64,000 bases of DNA, taken from Rhizobium sp. CFBP 8762 (GTDB lineage Bacteria > Pseudomonadota > Alphaproteobacteria > Rhizobiales > Rhizobiaceae). Made by a program: the position numbers and the translations under genes. The notes below the pieces were generated by a model. The model did no database searches and had not been told where the DNA came from. It worked only from the letters and a program-made list of their open reading frames with translations. How positions within the stretch are numbered: position 1 is the first letter of the stretch; each line of letters begins with the position of its first letter. Positions 37,876 through 48,498 of the stretch are shown here, piece by piece. The stretch covers positions 158,203 to 222,202 of the forward strand of contig NZ_JACYUD010000009.1 in NCBI RefSeq assembly GCF_014841565.1, read 5' to 3'.

Positions 37876-38463
37876 TTATGACAGAACGCTGGTTGCGACA
37901 TTGCTCACCAGCAGTGCGGAGAACACAATGAGAAGGCAGGCAGCCACCTGCTCTATGACGCGTGGTGAAAGGCGCGCGGATGAACTGCGCCCGATGATGC
38001 TGCCGATGGTTATCCACAGACAGGCGGCGGTTACAATCAGCCCGGTCAGCAACATCAGCCACGGTGCAACAGTGGTCACCGTGCCGTGAGGCATGATGAC
38101 AAGACCGATGATCAACGCCTTGGGATTTAAAAGCGTTGTGGTGAACACCTGAAGCGGCGTCACCACATTCGCTGCTGCGACATCGGCGTTGTTACGCCAG
38201 AGATGAAACGCCATCCGCACGATCCAGATGGCTGCCAGTGTCTTCATGACCAATGCTGCCGCCGGATGTTGCGCCAGAAACGGCGCGGCTAGCGTAGCAA
38301 CCGAAAAGACGATGACAAGATAGCCCGCCACTTCACCAATAATCAGCCGGAGAGATCGGACAAAACCAACCGACGCCCCGGACAGAGACAGAAGCGTGTT
38401 GGTGGGACCGGGTGTGAGCAGCAGCAGCAGCACCGCAGCGATAAATTCCACAAGAGGCGTCAT
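37876..38463 (-). CDS. LysE/RhtB-family amino-acid exporter
   Basis: 195 residues with about six helices. The N-terminal signature LLLTPGPTNTLLSLSGASVG and the middle NPKALIIGLVIMP are typical of the LysE family. It exports amino acids or analogues. The gene is upstream of serC, on the same strand, 137 bp away; a link to serine metabolism is possible but not shown. Confidence 0.88.
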   Translation of the reverse strand: MTPLVEFIAAVLLLLLTPGPTNTLLSLSGASVGFVRSLRLIIGEVAGYLVIVFSVATLAAPFLAQHPAAALVMKTLAAIWIVRMAFHLWRNNADVAAANVVTPLQVFTTTLLNPKALIIGLVIMPHGTVTTVAPWLMLLTGLIVTAACLWITIGSIIGRSSSARLSPRVIEQVAACLLIVFSALLVSNVATSVLS

Positions 38464-38543
38464 GATCTATCCCGGCGTTTTCGATGCCCAACTATAGCGG
38501 CGAAAACGGAGACTGTCTTGATTACGGTCAACCCGCCCAGCGC

Positions 38544-39278
38544 TTAGAACGAAAAGCGCAGGCCCGCGCGGATTTCATGGCGGGAAAGGCTATGGTCATC
38601 ACCAACCAGAGAGCCCGCATCTGAAGCATTGACAGCAAACATGTCCCCACCGGCAATGCGGGAGTAGCGATAGCCGAGGTCCAGTTTGGTTTTCTCAGAC
38701 AGATCATAGGAGAAGCCTGTCATCATCGCAAAGGCCAGACGCCAGCTTTGGTCGCCCTCATAGGCGCCGAAAGCCGTCTCCACCGTATCCCACCGCAGGT
38801 TGGTCGAGCCGAGACCCGCGCCGACATAGGGTGTCACGCCCATAATGGTGCCGAGATCCGCATAGACGTTAGCCAGCAGCGAAATGGCCCGGTAATCGGC
38901 GCGGACAGGTGAACCTGGATTTATGGTTCCAGAAAACCGGCCCTCAAACCAGTCACCTGTCAAATCGGCACGCCAGACATCGGTGATCTGGTAGCCCAGG
39001 CCCACGCTGCCGGAGACGGGCTTTGAGAACCGGTCTCCATCAAAACGACCACTGACACCGTTTACGCTGTAGGACGGCGCATCGGCGCTGGTATGAACGG
39101 AGTAGCCGACATCACCGCGCACGTACCAGCCATTTTCATCAGCGGGTTGAGATATCTGCACCTCTGGCGCATCCATCAGGTCGCTGGCCGAGGCCTGTTT
39201 TGTCATAAAACTTGTCAAAGGGCCTGCGGCCAGAAGGCCGGCACACAGTGCCAGACCGATGTGTTGAGTGTGCCGCAT
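38544..39278 (-). CDS. Outer-membrane beta-barrel protein (Omp25/Omp31-like)
   Basis: 244 residues from the ATG at 39278 (alternative 39299). A signal peptide is followed by an acidic linker and an eight-stranded barrel with alternating aromatic/polar strands (GWYVRGDVGYSVHT, VGLGYQITDVWRADLTGDWF, PYVGAGLG), ending in a C-terminal Phe (HEIRAGLRFSF) as the BAM signal requires. It is a paralogue of the next gene, with the same GWY(V/L)RGD start. GAAGGG upstream supports the chosen start. Confidence 0.85.
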   Translation of the reverse strand: MRHTQHIGLALCAGLLAAGPLTSFMTKQASASDLMDAPEVQISQPADENGWYVRGDVGYSVHTSADAPSYSVNGVSGRFDGDRFSKPVSGSVGLGYQITDVWRADLTGDWFEGRFSGTINPGSPVRADYRAISLLANVYADLGTIMGVTPYVGAGLGSTNLRWDTVETAFGAYEGDQSWRLAFAMMTGFSYDLSEKTKLDLGYRYSRIAGGDMFAVNASDAGSLVGDDHSLSRHEIRAGLRFSF

Positions 39279-39387
39279 GATGGATGCCCTTCGCCGCATT
39301 CGATTCTGGCGGCAGAATCGCAGGCAGAAGTTAACTCCCGGTTAACCATAGCGCTTAAGCTAGCGTTAGGATTTTTGCAGTGCGCAC

Positions 39388-39413
39388 AAAAAAGCCGCCT
39401 GAAACGGCGGCTT
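39388..39413 (-). terminator. Rho-independent terminator after the Omp gene
   Basis: Stem AAGCCGCC/GGCGGCTT with a 6-nt loop. On the minus strand it runs into a T-tract, immediately past the stop at 39418. Confidence 0.9.
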
Positions 39414-39417
39414 CGTC

Positions 39418-40260
39418 TTACTTGTAGACCGGCATTTCCACCGGCAGCGGCTCGGCGTAGGCTTGGTATTCGCAGGCATTGAAGAGATAACGCAAGCCCA
39501 CCCTGCCCTCATGAATATTAAAGCCGCGATCAAAACCCGGTCCGCCGCCGACGCGGTCATAGGCAAACATATCGCCCTTGGTGACACGGCGGTAACGATA
39601 GCCAATGTCGGCCTTTAGATCACACCGTAAATCGACGGACGCGCCCGCCATCAACGCATAGGTAAAGCGCCAGCTTTTCTTACCGCCGTGATCCACCGAC
39701 GCATCGCAGTTCAATGGGTTCCCCGTTTCGCAGGACGTGTTGGTGAGACCTTTCCAGTTGATTCGCGTTCCGCCGATACCCGCACCGACATAAGGCGTGA
39801 TGGAATACCAGGTACCAAAATCCACATAGGCATTCGCCATCAGGCTCCACGCGGTCATCGATGAAATATCGCGCGATGTGCAGGGACCGTTTGGCAAAAC
39901 ACCGCAGCCGCCGGTGGTCGAGCCCCGGAAGTCGGATTTGAAGAGGTAGTCGAGCGTGGCGTCGGTGCGCAGAACCTCGTTGATCTGGTAGCCGACACCG
40001 CCACCCAGCCCGAAGGAGGATTTCATCTTGGCGCTATCGAAGTCACGATCAAACGCCGCGCTCCCGCCCTGGAAAAAATGTGCGCCGCGAATTTTGTTGG
40101 CAGAGTATCCGGCATCGCCGCGCAGATACCAGCCGCTGGACTGTGATACCGGCGACACCGTCTCAACCACCGTTTCATAAGCAACAGGTGTCGGGTCGGC
40201 GGCAAGGCTGGCCCCTGTTGTGGCCAGCAAAACTGCGATGCTGCTTAAAACCGATTTCAT
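39418..40260 (-). CDS. Outer-membrane beta-barrel protein (Omp25/Omp31-like)
   Basis: 280 residues from the ATG at 40260, where a clean signal peptide begins (MKSVLSSIAVLLATTGASLA). The barrel starts SGWYLRGDAGYSANK. Family strands GGGVGYQINEVLRTDATLDY, YSITPYVGAGIGGTRINW and ADIGYRYRRVTKGDMFAYD follow. Three Cys pairs occur in loops. The barrel ends with strands reading RVGLRYLF and then a short extra tail ending VEMPVYK. It is similar to, but longer than, its neighbour at 38544, suggesting an old duplication. Confidence 0.85.
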   Translation of the reverse strand: MKSVLSSIAVLLATTGASLAADPTPVAYETVVETVSPVSQSSGWYLRGDAGYSANKIRGAHFFQGGSAAFDRDFDSAKMKSSFGLGGGVGYQINEVLRTDATLDYLFKSDFRGSTTGGCGVLPNGPCTSRDISSMTAWSLMANAYVDFGTWYSITPYVGAGIGGTRINWKGLTNTSCETGNPLNCDASVDHGGKKSWRFTYALMAGASVDLRCDLKADIGYRYRRVTKGDMFAYDRVGGGPGFDRGFNIHEGRVGLRYLFNACEYQAYAEPLPVEMPVYK

Positions 40261-40378
40261 GGTGCTATCCCGCCCAAACCGCTCGAAGCGCCACCATAAG
40301 GGCGGCGCTGTCTTGCATGAACCATAGGATGGCATGGTTAAGTTTGGCTTAAAGGGATGCAGTCAGTCCGAAGTACGA

Positions 40379-41731
40379 TCAGGCAGCCTGTCTTGCACCG
40401 CCAATAACGCCGATCAATCCGTCGACAATTCGCTCGATCTGGGTCCGGTCATCGCCTTCCGCCATAACACGGATCAAGGGCTCTGTCCCCGAAGCCCGGA
40501 TCAACAGGCGTCCATTCTTCGCCAGTTCCGCTTCCGCATCGGCGATAGCGGCAACGACGTGGGGTTCTTCCAGAGGACGGCCGCCGGAATAGCGAACATT
40601 CTTCAAAATTTGCGGCACGGGTTCAAAGCGGTTGCAGACGTCACTCACGGTCTTGCCCTGTCGTTTAACGCAGGCCAGAACCTGAAGTGCAGCCACAAGA
40701 CCATCGCCCGTTGTGCCGAAATCCGAAAGCACGATATGGCCGGACTGCTCCCCGCCCACGTTGAAATCGTGCTGGCGCATATGCTCCACCACGTAACGGT
40801 CTCCCACCTTGGTGCGGTGCAAGTCCAGCTTCCTGGTCTTAAGATAGCGTTCCAGACCCAGGTTCGACATGACTGTCGCAACCACGCCATTGCCTTGCAG
40901 GCGGCCTTCCGCAGCCCAGCTTTCGGCAATAACGGCCATCAACTGGTCGCCGTCGATAATGCTGCCATTTTCATCGACGATCAGCACACGGTCGGCGTCG
41001 CCATCCAGTGCGATGCCGATATCGGCCCGCACTTCATGCACCTTGCGCGACAGCGCCACCGGATGGGTGGAGCCGCAATCAAGGTTGATGTTCATACCAT
41101 TTGGTTCCGTGCCGATGCTCACAACATCCGCACCCAGTTCCCACAGCACTGCCGGAGCCACCTTATAAGCCGCGCCATTGGCGCAATCGATTGCAATCCG
41201 CAGGCCCTGCAGCGTTACATCACGCGGCAAGGTGCGCTTGGCAAATTCAATATAGCGGTCATGCACACCATCGATACGCGTTGCGCGCCCGATCTCGTCG
41301 GACTTCGCAAGCTGGGCGTAGATATCCTGATCCAGCAAATCCTCGATCTGTTGTTCGATCTCGTCGGAAAGCTTGTAGCCATCAGGACCAAACAGCTTGA
41401 TGCCATTATCACGGTAGGGATTGTGTGATGCTGAGATCATGACTCCGATATCAGCGCGCAGCGACCGGGTGAGCATGGCAACCGCAGGCGTGGGAATGGG
41501 GCCAAGAACAAACGCGTCAACACCTGCCGCCGTAAAGCCGGCAACGAGCGCATTTTCCAGCATATAGCCCGACAGGCGCGTATCCTTGCCGATCACCACC
41601 CGATGGCGATGTGAGCCGCGTCGCAGGATGGTGCCCACGGCAATACCGACCCGCATGGCCAGATCCGGGGTCATGGGAAAAACGTTGGATTGTCCGCGAA
41701 TGCCATCGGTGCCAAAATAGCGACGTTTCAT
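40379..41731 (-). CDS. glmM: Phosphoglucosamine mutase
   Basis: 450 residues. The start [13 protein letters not shown], the catalytic serine loop [18 protein letters not shown] (Ser about 102), the metal loop [16 protein letters not shown], the sugar loop GGEQSGHI and the phosphate loop [14 protein letters not shown] are all in place. It makes glucosamine-1-phosphate for peptidoglycan and LPS. Position downstream of ftsH is the common order in Proteobacteria. An ftsH terminator lies between the two genes. Confidence 0.97.
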   Translation of the reverse strand: MKRRYFGTDGIRGQSNVFPMTPDLAMRVGIAVGTILRRGSHRHRVVIGKDTRLSGYMLENALVAGFTAAGVDAFVLGPIPTPAVAMLTRSLRADIGVMISASHNPYRDNGIKLFGPDGYKLSDEIEQQIEDLLDQDIYAQLAKSDEIGRATRIDGVHDRYIEFAKRTLPRDVTLQGLRIAIDCANGAAYKVAPAVLWELGADVVSIGTEPNGMNINLDCGSTHPVALSRKVHEVRADIGIALDGDADRVLIVDENGSIIDGDQLMAVIAESWAAEGRLQGNGVVATVMSNLGLERYLKTRKLDLHRTKVGDRYVVEHMRQHDFNVGGEQSGHIVLSDFGTTGDGLVAALQVLACVKRQGKTVSDVCNRFEPVPQILKNVRYSGGRPLEEPHVVAAIADAEAELAKNGRLLIRASGTEPLIRVMAEGDDRTQIERIVDGLIGVIGGARQAA

Positions 41732-41906
41732 ATCAGTCTCATCCTGCTTCTATTTTCGCGCTTGCGTTTCGGCGCGCGATCATGGGCGCACGGCTATAAT
41801 AGCGGTATACCCTTGCTTTTTCATTGCCACAAATTACGGCAAACCACAGCATCGGCATCATCAGAAATCATTACAGCTTGTAACTGGATTTGGTAAAAGC
41901 GCGCAG

Positions 41907-41938
41907 AAAAGCCGCCAGCGAACGGGCTGGCGGCTTTT
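41907..41938 (-). terminator. Rho-independent terminator after ftsH
   Basis: A 13-bp stem AAAAGCCGCCAGC/GCTGGCGGCTTTT with a 6-nt loop. On the minus strand it follows the ftsH stop by 18 nt and ends in T residues. Confidence 0.9.
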
Positions 41939-41956
41939 GCGCGTTATTCCAAAAAC

Positions 41957-43891
41957 CTATTGCGGCTGCGGCTCAAAGCCACCTTCCGGTTCATCGCCCT
42001 TCTTGGTGTCTTTCTTGACACCAGCCGTGGGTACGGCAGAGCCACGATGCGGTGTGCTGTCATCGCCCTGATCGCGCGATGGCTTTTCGCCACGGATCAG
42101 CGCCTTGATTTCTTCACCCGTCAGAGTTTCGTATTCCAAAAGCCCTTCCGCCAGAGCAACGAACTCGTGATTGTTGTCCGTCATGATGCGCTTGGCTTCA
42201 ACATAGGCTTCGTCGATCAAGCGGCGAATTTCGTTGTCGATCTTCTGCGCGGTCGCTTCGGACACATTCTTCTGCTGTGCAACGGAATGGCCAAGGAAGA
42301 CTTCCTGCTGGTTTTCGCCGTAGGCAACCTGACCCAGCTGGTCGGAGAAGCCCCACTGCGTCACCATGGCGCGGGCAAGCTTGGTGGCCTGCTCAATATC
42401 CGAAGACGCACCCGAAGTAATGTTCTCCTTGCCAAAGGTCAGTTCTTCCGCAACGCGTCCACCCATCATGATCGCCAGACGCGACACCATCCATGTGTAG
42501 CTCATGGAGTAGCGGTCACCTTCCGGCAACTGCATGACCATGCCCAGCGCACGGCCACGGGGAATAATCGTCGCCTTGTGGAGCGGGTCGGCAGCAGGCA
42601 CATTCAGGGCAACAATGGCGTGGCCCGCTTCATGGTAAGCTGTCAGCTTCTTTTCGGCCTCGGTCATGGCGGAGTTACGGCGTTCCGCACCCATCATGAT
42701 CTTATCCTTGGCGTCTTCAAACTCCTGCATCGTCACAACACGCTTGTTGCGTCGGGCAGCCAGAAGCGCGCCCTCGTTGACGAGGTTCATAAGGTCCGCA
42801 CCGGAGAAGCCGGGTGTGCCACGGGCAAGGGTCTTCAAATCGACATTGGGAGCCAGCGGTACGTTCTTGATGTGAACCTTAAGGATGCGCTCACGACCAT
42901 TGATATCAGGGTTTGGAACAACAACCTGACGGTCGAAACGACCTGGACGCAGCAATGCAGGATCGAGAACATCCGGACGGTTGGTTGCGGCAATCAGAAT
43001 GATTCCCTCATTCGCCTCAAAACCATCCATCTCCACCAGAAGCTGGTTCAATGTCTGCTCACGCTCATCATTACCACCGCCAAGGCCCGCGCCGCGGTGA
43101 CGGCCAACGGCGTCGATTTCGTCGATGAAGATAATGCAGGGCGCATTTTTCTTGGCCTGCTCGAACATGTCGCGGACACGCGACGCGCCGACGCCAACGA
43201 ACATTTCAACGAAGTCCGAACCGGAAATCGTAAAGAACGGCACATTGGCTTCACCGGCAACAGAGCGGGCCAAAAGGGTTTTACCCGTACCGGGAGGACC
43301 GACGAGCAGCACGCCGCGCGGAATACGACCGCCGAGACGCTGGAACTTCTGCGGATCACGCAAGAATTCTACAATTTCTTCCAGATCCTGCTTGGCTTCG
43401 TCTACACCGGCCACATCGTCAAACGTGACGCGGCCATGGGCTTCCGTCAGCAGCTTTGCTTTGGACTTGCCGAAACCCATTGCGCCACGCGAGCCACCCT
43501 GCATCTGGCGCATGAAGAACAACCACACACCGAGAATCAGCAGCATCGGCAGCAGTGTGCCGACATAGCTCAGGAAACCGGAGGAGCCGTCACTTTCCGG
43601 ACGCACAGTTACGACCACGTTCTTAGCTTCCAGCCGCTCGGCCAAGGCCGTATCCACGGCTGGCGCGTAGGTCTGGAAGGTGCTGGATGGTTCATTATAG
43701 CTACCCACCACCCGGGGACCGGTGATGACAACTTCCTTGACGCGGCCTGTATCGACATCCTTCAGGAACTGCGAGAACGGAATCTCGCGGGAGCCCGACC
43801 GTTCGGACGGCTGCTGGAACATGCTGAAGAGCGCGACCAAAAGAAGAGCTATAATTGCCCAAAGGGCGAAATTTCTAAAATTAGGGTTCAT
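41957..43891 (-). CDS. ftsH: ATP-dependent zinc metalloprotease FtsH
   Basis: 644 residues from the ATG at 43891 with GGGGAG upstream. Two membrane helices flank a short periplasmic domain. The AAA+ module has Walker A GPPGTGKT, Walker [11 protein letters not shown] and second-region RPGRFDRQV. The zinc site HEAGH follows. The C-terminus is acidic and Gly/Pro-rich. It degrades membrane and regulatory proteins, in Enterobacteria including RpoH and LpxC. A sigma-32-type promoter lies at 43950-43981, separating it from tilS. Confidence 0.97.
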   Translation of the reverse strand: MNPNFRNFALWAIIALLLVALFSMFQQPSERSGSREIPFSQFLKDVDTGRVKEVVITGPRVVGSYNEPSSTFQTYAPAVDTALAERLEAKNVVVTVRPESDGSSGFLSYVGTLLPMLLILGVWLFFMRQMQGGSRGAMGFGKSKAKLLTEAHGRVTFDDVAGVDEAKQDLEEIVEFLRDPQKFQRLGGRIPRGVLLVGPPGTGKTLLARSVAGEANVPFFTISGSDFVEMFVGVGASRVRDMFEQAKKNAPCIIFIDEIDAVGRHRGAGLGGGNDEREQTLNQLLVEMDGFEANEGIILIAATNRPDVLDPALLRPGRFDRQVVVPNPDINGRERILKVHIKNVPLAPNVDLKTLARGTPGFSGADLMNLVNEGALLAARRNKRVVTMQEFEDAKDKIMMGAERRNSAMTEAEKKLTAYHEAGHAIVALNVPAADPLHKATIIPRGRALGMVMQLPEGDRYSMSYTWMVSRLAIMMGGRVAEELTFGKENITSGASSDIEQATKLARAMVTQWGFSDQLGQVAYGENQQEVFLGHSVAQQKNVSEATAQKIDNEIRRLIDEAYVEAKRIMTDNNHEFVALAEGLLEYETLTGEEIKALIRGEKPSRDQGDDSTPHRGSAVPTAGVKKDTKKGDEPEGGFEPQPQ

Positions 43892-43949
43892 CGAACTCCC
43901 CGGAGTCATGTCGGCAACAGGCCTGTGTGCCCGTCACATCGCTTGGTCC

Positions 43950-43981
43950 CTAACATAGGGTTGCGCTACCGCCTTGCCAAG
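43950..43981 (-). promoter_or_regulatory. Sigma-32-type promoter of ftsH
   Basis: On the minus strand CTTG, an 18-nt spacer and CCTATGTTAG match the alphaproteobacterial heat-shock consensus at every fixed position, with the same spacing as the rpoH promoter. It would start transcription about 50 nt before the ftsH ATG. Confidence 0.7.
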
Positions 43982-44001
43982 GCAAACCATTCGCCAGACA
44001 C

Positions 44002-45342
44002 CTAATTTGCGCAAACATTATGAACCGGCGTTAACGGATAGGCGGCGCGGTTCAGCATTTTGGCAAGCTGGTTGGCCAGCGGCAGATCAAAACAAGGCAG
44101 AAACGTGTCGTAAAGCGCGATTGCGCGGCGCGTTGTCACACCCGAGGTCAGCGCAATATCATTGCCCGGTTGTCCCATGATTCGCCATCCGGCAGGGGAT
44201 GCGCGTTTGGCCACTGCCAGCGCAACACCGCTGGAAACAAGACGCTCGGTCCAGTTGTCCCCACCGGGAGCGACCTGAATGGGGCCGCCCGTATGGTTGG
44301 TTACCAAAAGCCGATTATCCCATTGCATCTGGTCATCATCCGCGATTGCAACAGCGTTCAACCCGCGGGCTTCACGGTACAGGTAGACAGCATCGCGCCG
44401 CAAATCGAACACCACGCGCCCCGCTGTCAGGCGCCCCGGTTTGCCGTCCTGCAAAAACTGCAGGAGGCGTTCCTTCGTTTCAGACCCGAAAGGAAAAGTG
44501 CGCCCTCCCATCACAGCAGTGAGCACCGCCAGGGCACGAACGGCGTTTGCATCGCGCAAGTGCTGGCACAGCTCATGGCTGACTTCGGCCACAAGGCCGA
44601 GGTGAATGCGTACGGTGCGATCAAGGTATCGTGTAGCATCATAAGACGACTCCAGCCTGCGTGGCAAAGCAACAGAATCAGCCTGTGGTCTTTGACGGAT
44701 ACGCACGCGTTCATAATGCAGATCGTCATTGCTGGGGTCATCGATCCACCCCTCACCCTGCCCACGTAGAAACTGGCGAATATCCTCGCGGCTAACGGTG
44801 AGTAGCGGGCGCAGAATCCAAAGATGGGTATCGTAAAGAACCGCACCCGCCATGCCCGCCAGACCTATGGCATCCGGAGCAGAGCGTGTCTGGCGCATGG
44901 CAATCGTTTCCAGTTGATCGTCCCGGCTATGGCCGGTCACGATTGCGGTGGCATCAAACCTATCCGCCGCGTCCGCTAGAAGTCCGTAACGGGCGGCACG
45001 GGCCGCAGCTTGTATACCCGCGCGCGGTTTCTTGCCGTTCCAGCGCTGAATGATATGTGGCACATGGATTCGAGCGCAAAACTGCTCGACCTCCAGCGCC
45101 TCATCGGCAGCTTCCGGTCTCAAGCCATGGTCAACGGTACAGGCAACGAGAGAAATTGTGGGAAAAGCGGGCAGCGCCTGTGCCAGGGCCAACAACAGGC
45201 CCTTGGAATCACTTCCGCCAGATACAGCCACCAGCAAACGGGCGGGCTTATCAAAGGAATTCAAAAATCGGTCGATCGCGGAGCGGACTGCTGACACATC
45301 CCCGGCCACATCTGCCTCAGCAGGAAAGGCGGCTGCGTTCAC
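44002..45342 (-). CDS. tilS: tRNA(Ile)-lysidine synthase
   Basis: 446 residues. The PP-loop SGGSDSKGLLLALAQ binds ATP, followed by CTVDHGLRPEA, the tRNA region and VTGHSRDDQLETIAMR. It converts C34 of tRNA-Ile2 to lysidine and is essential in most bacteria. It overlaps cpoB by 26 nt. Placement between cpoB and ftsH is the usual alphaproteobacterial order. Confidence 0.94.
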   Translation of the reverse strand: MNAAAFPAEADVAGDVSAVRSAIDRFLNSFDKPARLLVAVSGGSDSKGLLLALAQALPAFPTISLVACTVDHGLRPEAADEALEVEQFCARIHVPHIIQRWNGKKPRAGIQAAARAARYGLLADAADRFDATAIVTGHSRDDQLETIAMRQTRSAPDAIGLAGMAGAVLYDTHLWILRPLLTVSREDIRQFLRGQGEGWIDDPSNDDLHYERVRIRQRPQADSVALPRRLESSYDATRYLDRTVRIHLGLVAEVSHELCQHLRDANAVRALAVLTAVMGGRTFPFGSETKERLLQFLQDGKPGRLTAGRVVFDLRRDAVYLYREARGLNAVAIADDDQMQWDNRLLVTNHTGGPIQVAPGGDNWTERLVSSGVALAVAKRASPAGWRIMGQPGNDIALTSGVTTRRAIALYDTFLPCFDLPLANQLAKMLNRAAYPLTPVHNVCAN

Positions 45343-46297
45343 TGGTCACTTTCGTCTTCACGGCTTGGGATGCATTGGGGTAACGCTTGGTCACTTCTTT
45401 CAGCGTGGCGCAGGCGGTATCGTTGTTATCAAGAGCCGACAGCGACATGCCGAGTTTCAGCAGCATTTCCGGGGCTTTCGGGGATTTTGAATAGGTCTGA
45501 TGCGCGTTCAGAAACGTCTTGGCCGCATCGCTGAATTTACCTTGCGAATATTGGGCTTCGCCCATCCAGAAATTGGCGTCCGCCAGTTTTTCGCCTGTCG
45601 GAAATGCGTCGATATAATCGCGAAAACCGGTTTCAGCCTGCGCATAATCGCCCATCAATACATGCGAGTACGCCATGCGGTAAAGATCATCGGGATTGTC
45701 CAAAGCCGCTGTCTGGCGGGCCGGATCGGGTGACGCCGCCGAATCGGGATCGATGCCTGGCAGCGATGACGTAGTGGTCGCCGTATCTGGGTTGCGGGTC
45801 GCGCCCTTCGGCTTGCCATTCTGGTCAAACTCGATAGAGCCGAGCGTTGTGGGGGGCACGGCAGTCTGCGCTGCCGGAGGAGCCGTGTTGGTTGCCGTCT
45901 GGCTCGACACGGACGGATTGGGGGCCGTTGCGGGAGATTGGGCCTGACCGGTGGCGGGAGCGCCACCGGTTGGGGTTTCAAGTGAACTTTTCTTCTGTCC
46001 GCCGGACTTGCCACTTTCCAGATCCTGAAAGCGGAATTCATTGTCCTCCTGGAATTTGCGGATCTGCTCCTGCATCTGCAAAAGCTGAAAGCTCATTTCC
46101 TCGATACGACCATTGAGGGAGCGGACCTGCTCTTCCAACTGGCCAACGCGGCCAGCTTCATTGCCCTGAACCCGGATAAATTGTTCGGATGCTGCGTTCG
46201 GCGCTGAAAACCCGGAAACGGGAAAAGCCTGTGCACTCTGGCAGAACCCTGCCAGAGAAGCGACACTGATCGCTGCAGCCACGACAAGATGTTTCAT
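45317..46297 (-). CDS. cpoB: Cell-division coordinator CpoB (YbgF), TolA-linked TPR protein
   Basis: 326 residues from the ATG at 46297, preceded by AGGAAC. A signal peptide (about 1-24) is followed by a coiled-coil trimerisation segment (about 40-80, EQVRSLNGRIEEMSFQLLQM), a long low-complexity linker rich in Ala/Thr/Pro, and C-terminal tetratricopeptide repeats (YRMAYSHVLMGDYAQAETGF, FWMGEAQYSQGKFSDAAKTF). It links Tol-Pal constriction to peptidoglycan synthesis. Confidence 0.92.
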   Translation of the reverse strand: MKHLVVAAAISVASLAGFCQSAQAFPVSGFSAPNAASEQFIRVQGNEAGRVGQLEEQVRSLNGRIEEMSFQLLQMQEQIRKFQEDNEFRFQDLESGKSGGQKKSSLETPTGGAPATGQAQSPATAPNPSVSSQTATNTAPPAAQTAVPPTTLGSIEFDQNGKPKGATRNPDTATTTSSLPGIDPDSAASPDPARQTAALDNPDDLYRMAYSHVLMGDYAQAETGFRDYIDAFPTGEKLADANFWMGEAQYSQGKFSDAAKTFLNAHQTYSKSPKAPEMLLKLGMSLSALDNNDTACATLKEVTKRYPNASQAVKTKVTSERSRLSC

Positions 46298-46394
46298 GTC
46301 TTTGTTCCTGTTGATGATCCCATTTGCATGGCCGAACACGCATCGTCTTAACCCTTAAAAGCAATGGAGTTCGGCTAAACTATGAATAAAATGG

Positions 46395-46421
46395 AAAAAG
46401 GCGACCAATGGGCCGCCTTTT
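46395..46421 (-). terminator. Rho-independent terminator after pal
   Basis: Stem AAAGGCG/CGCCTTT with a 10-nt loop, T-tract on the minus strand, 21 nt past the pal stop. Confidence 0.7.
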
Positions 46422-46441
46422 GTTGTTTCCACTTCGCCTGA

Positions 46442-46981
46442 TTAGCGGCCGCCAAGCACGGTGACAGCGCGGCGGTTCTGCGACCAGCAGGAGATATCGT
46501 CGCAGACGGCAACCGGCTTTTCCTTACCATAAGAAATCGTGCGGATGCGGTTTGCCGGAATGCCACGACCGGCCAGATATTCGCGGGTGGACGACGCACG
46601 GCGTGCGCCGAGCGCCAGGTTGTACTCGCGCGTGCCGCGCTCGTCGGCATGGCCTTCGACGGTGATGGAGTAGTTGGGGTACTGCTGCAACCACTGTGCC
46701 TGACGATCCAGCGTCGCTGCCGCATCGGCGCGGATGGATGTGGAATCCGTATCGAAGAAGATACGGTCGCCAACGTTAACGGTGAAGTCCTGCTGCGAGC
46801 CGGGCGTTGCCGCACCACCGGCACCGCCTGCCCCGCCCAGACCAAGATCACCGGCATTGTTGGGCAAATTCTTCTTGGAGGCGCAACCGGCCACAGTCAG
46901 TGTCAGAAACAGGGCAACCATGACGGGGTTTCTGGCGAGGGACTGCATGCGGCTTGATGCCGGGGTATTAAGTCGGCTCAT
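46442..46981 (-). CDS. pal: Peptidoglycan-associated lipoprotein Pal
   Basis: 179 residues. A lipoprotein signal ends Val-Ala-Gly-Cys. An OmpA-C domain follows with the peptidoglycan-binding stretch VEGHADERGTREYNLALGARRA and YGKEKP. A ribosome site AAGGAGA precedes the start. It anchors the outer membrane to peptidoglycan and binds TolB. It is followed by a terminator, so cpoB probably depends on readthrough or its own promoter. Confidence 0.96.
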   Translation of the reverse strand: MSRLNTPASSRMQSLARNPVMVALFLTLTVAGCASKKNLPNNAGDLGLGGAGGAGGAATPGSQQDFTVNVGDRIFFDTDSTSIRADAAATLDRQAQWLQQYPNYSITVEGHADERGTREYNLALGARRASSTREYLAGRGIPANRIRTISYGKEKPVAVCDDISCWSQNRRAVTVLGGR

Positions 46982-47138
46982 GGCCGGTCTCCTTGGTGTT
47001 GTACGCGGGGTGTCGATAGCGTAAATTTTAAAATTTCAGGGTTGCCAGAGTGTAACTGGAAGCAGTTAACCGTGATTCAATACTTATGGTTAACAGGCGG
47101 TTAATTTTATCCAACCGCCTGCTAAAATTCAACAAAAC

Positions 47139-48440
47139 CTATTCCAGGAGCGGGGACCAGGCAGGATCGGATGCATAACCGGCCGTTGGCACCTGTTGCT
47201 CGTTATAACCGGTCAGGTCGATGGAGTAGAGCTGCGGACCACCGGCACCGGCATTCTGGCGGAAGAACATCAACACGCGGCCATTGGGTGCCCATGTCGG
47301 ACCTTCATTGTGGAAGCCGCTGGTCAAAATGCGCTCGCCTGAGCCATCGGGCTTCATCACGCCGATGGAGAACTTGCCGCCGGACTGCTTGGTAAACGCG
47401 ATGAGATCACCGCGCGGAGACCAGACCGGGGTGGAGTATGAGCCATCCCCGAATGAAATACGGTTCTGGCCGGAGCCGTCGGCACCCATGACGTAAAGCT
47501 GCTGGCGTCCGCCACGGTCGCTTTCAAACACGATCCGGTTGCCATCCGGCGCATAGGACGGAGCCGTATCAATGGCGGCGGTGGAGGTCAGCCGCGTGGT
47601 GGTGCGCGAGCGCAGGTCCATCGTATAGATGTTGGCGTTGCCGTCCTGCTGCAAGCTCATGATGACGCGCTGTCCATCGGGCGAGAAACGCGGCGAGAAG
47701 GTCATGCCGGGGAAATTGCCGACAACTTCACGGCGGCCGCTTTCCAGTTGCAGCAGATAAACCCGTGGCTGGTCGCCTTCAAACGACATATATGTCACTT
47801 CCTGCCGGTTGGGCGAGAAGCGCGGTGTCAGCACGATATCGTTGGAATTGGTGATTGCGCGGGCATTCGCACCGTCCTGATCCATGATCGAAAGCTGACG
47901 CTTGCGGGCGGTTTTCGGACCGCTTTCGGCCACGTAGACAACGCGGGTGTCGAAGTAACCCTTTTCACCGGTAATGCGCTCATAGATCGCATCGGCAATG
48001 ATATGAGCAACGCGACGCCAGTTCTTCGGCTCGGTAAAGAACTGCTGACCCGCCATTTGCTGACCGGCAAAACTATCCCACAGACGGAACTCGGCTTTCA
48101 GGCGGCCATCGGCTTCCTGTGTCACGCGGCCAGTCACCAGCGCCTGTGCATTGATGACCTTCCAGTCTTCAAAACGCGGTGGCGCATCGGGATTGGTGAT
48201 TTTTTCAATGAACGCACCCTTGGAAATTGGTGCAAACAGGCCGGAGCGCTTCAAATCGGCGGCAACGACGTCGGAGATTTTGGCGCCCAGTTCACCGGAC
48301 AGAAAATCCGTGACGGCAATCGGCAATGGCTCGACATTACCCTTGTTGATGTTGATTTCCACCACCGCATGGGCAGGTGACAGAACGCTCGCAACAGTGG
48401 CGAAGACAATTACGAAACGGAGAAACGTACGTTTCAGCAT
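47139..48440 (-). CDS. tolB: Tol-Pal translocation protein TolB
   Basis: 433 residues from the ATG at 48440 (upstream start at 48467 lacks a ribosome site). A signal peptide (about 1-24) is followed by the N-terminal domain and a six-bladed beta-propeller with TolB repeats such as [19 protein letters not shown] and [20 protein letters not shown]. It is a periplasmic partner of Pal and TolA in envelope constriction. Confidence 0.96.
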   Translation of the reverse strand: MLKRTFLRFVIVFATVASVLSPAHAVVEININKGNVEPLPIAVTDFLSGELGAKISDVVAADLKRSGLFAPISKGAFIEKITNPDAPPRFEDWKVINAQALVTGRVTQEADGRLKAEFRLWDSFAGQQMAGQQFFTEPKNWRRVAHIIADAIYERITGEKGYFDTRVVYVAESGPKTARKRQLSIMDQDGANARAITNSNDIVLTPRFSPNRQEVTYMSFEGDQPRVYLLQLESGRREVVGNFPGMTFSPRFSPDGQRVIMSLQQDGNANIYTMDLRSRTTTRLTSTAAIDTAPSYAPDGNRIVFESDRGGRQQLYVMGADGSGQNRISFGDGSYSTPVWSPRGDLIAFTKQSGGKFSIGVMKPDGSGERILTSGFHNEGPTWAPNGRVLMFFRQNAGAGGPQLYSIDLTGYNEQQVPTAGYASDPAWSPLLE

Positions 48441-48498
48441 GGTTTTGAGCCTTTCAGCTTCTTGCATTTTTCAAAGCGCAGGACTTGATATTCGTCGG

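Noticed and set aside
41960..44005. Long plus-strand open frame of 681 codons
   Set aside because: It is antisense to ftsH, which has all family motifs. The reverse frame is an effect of codon bias.
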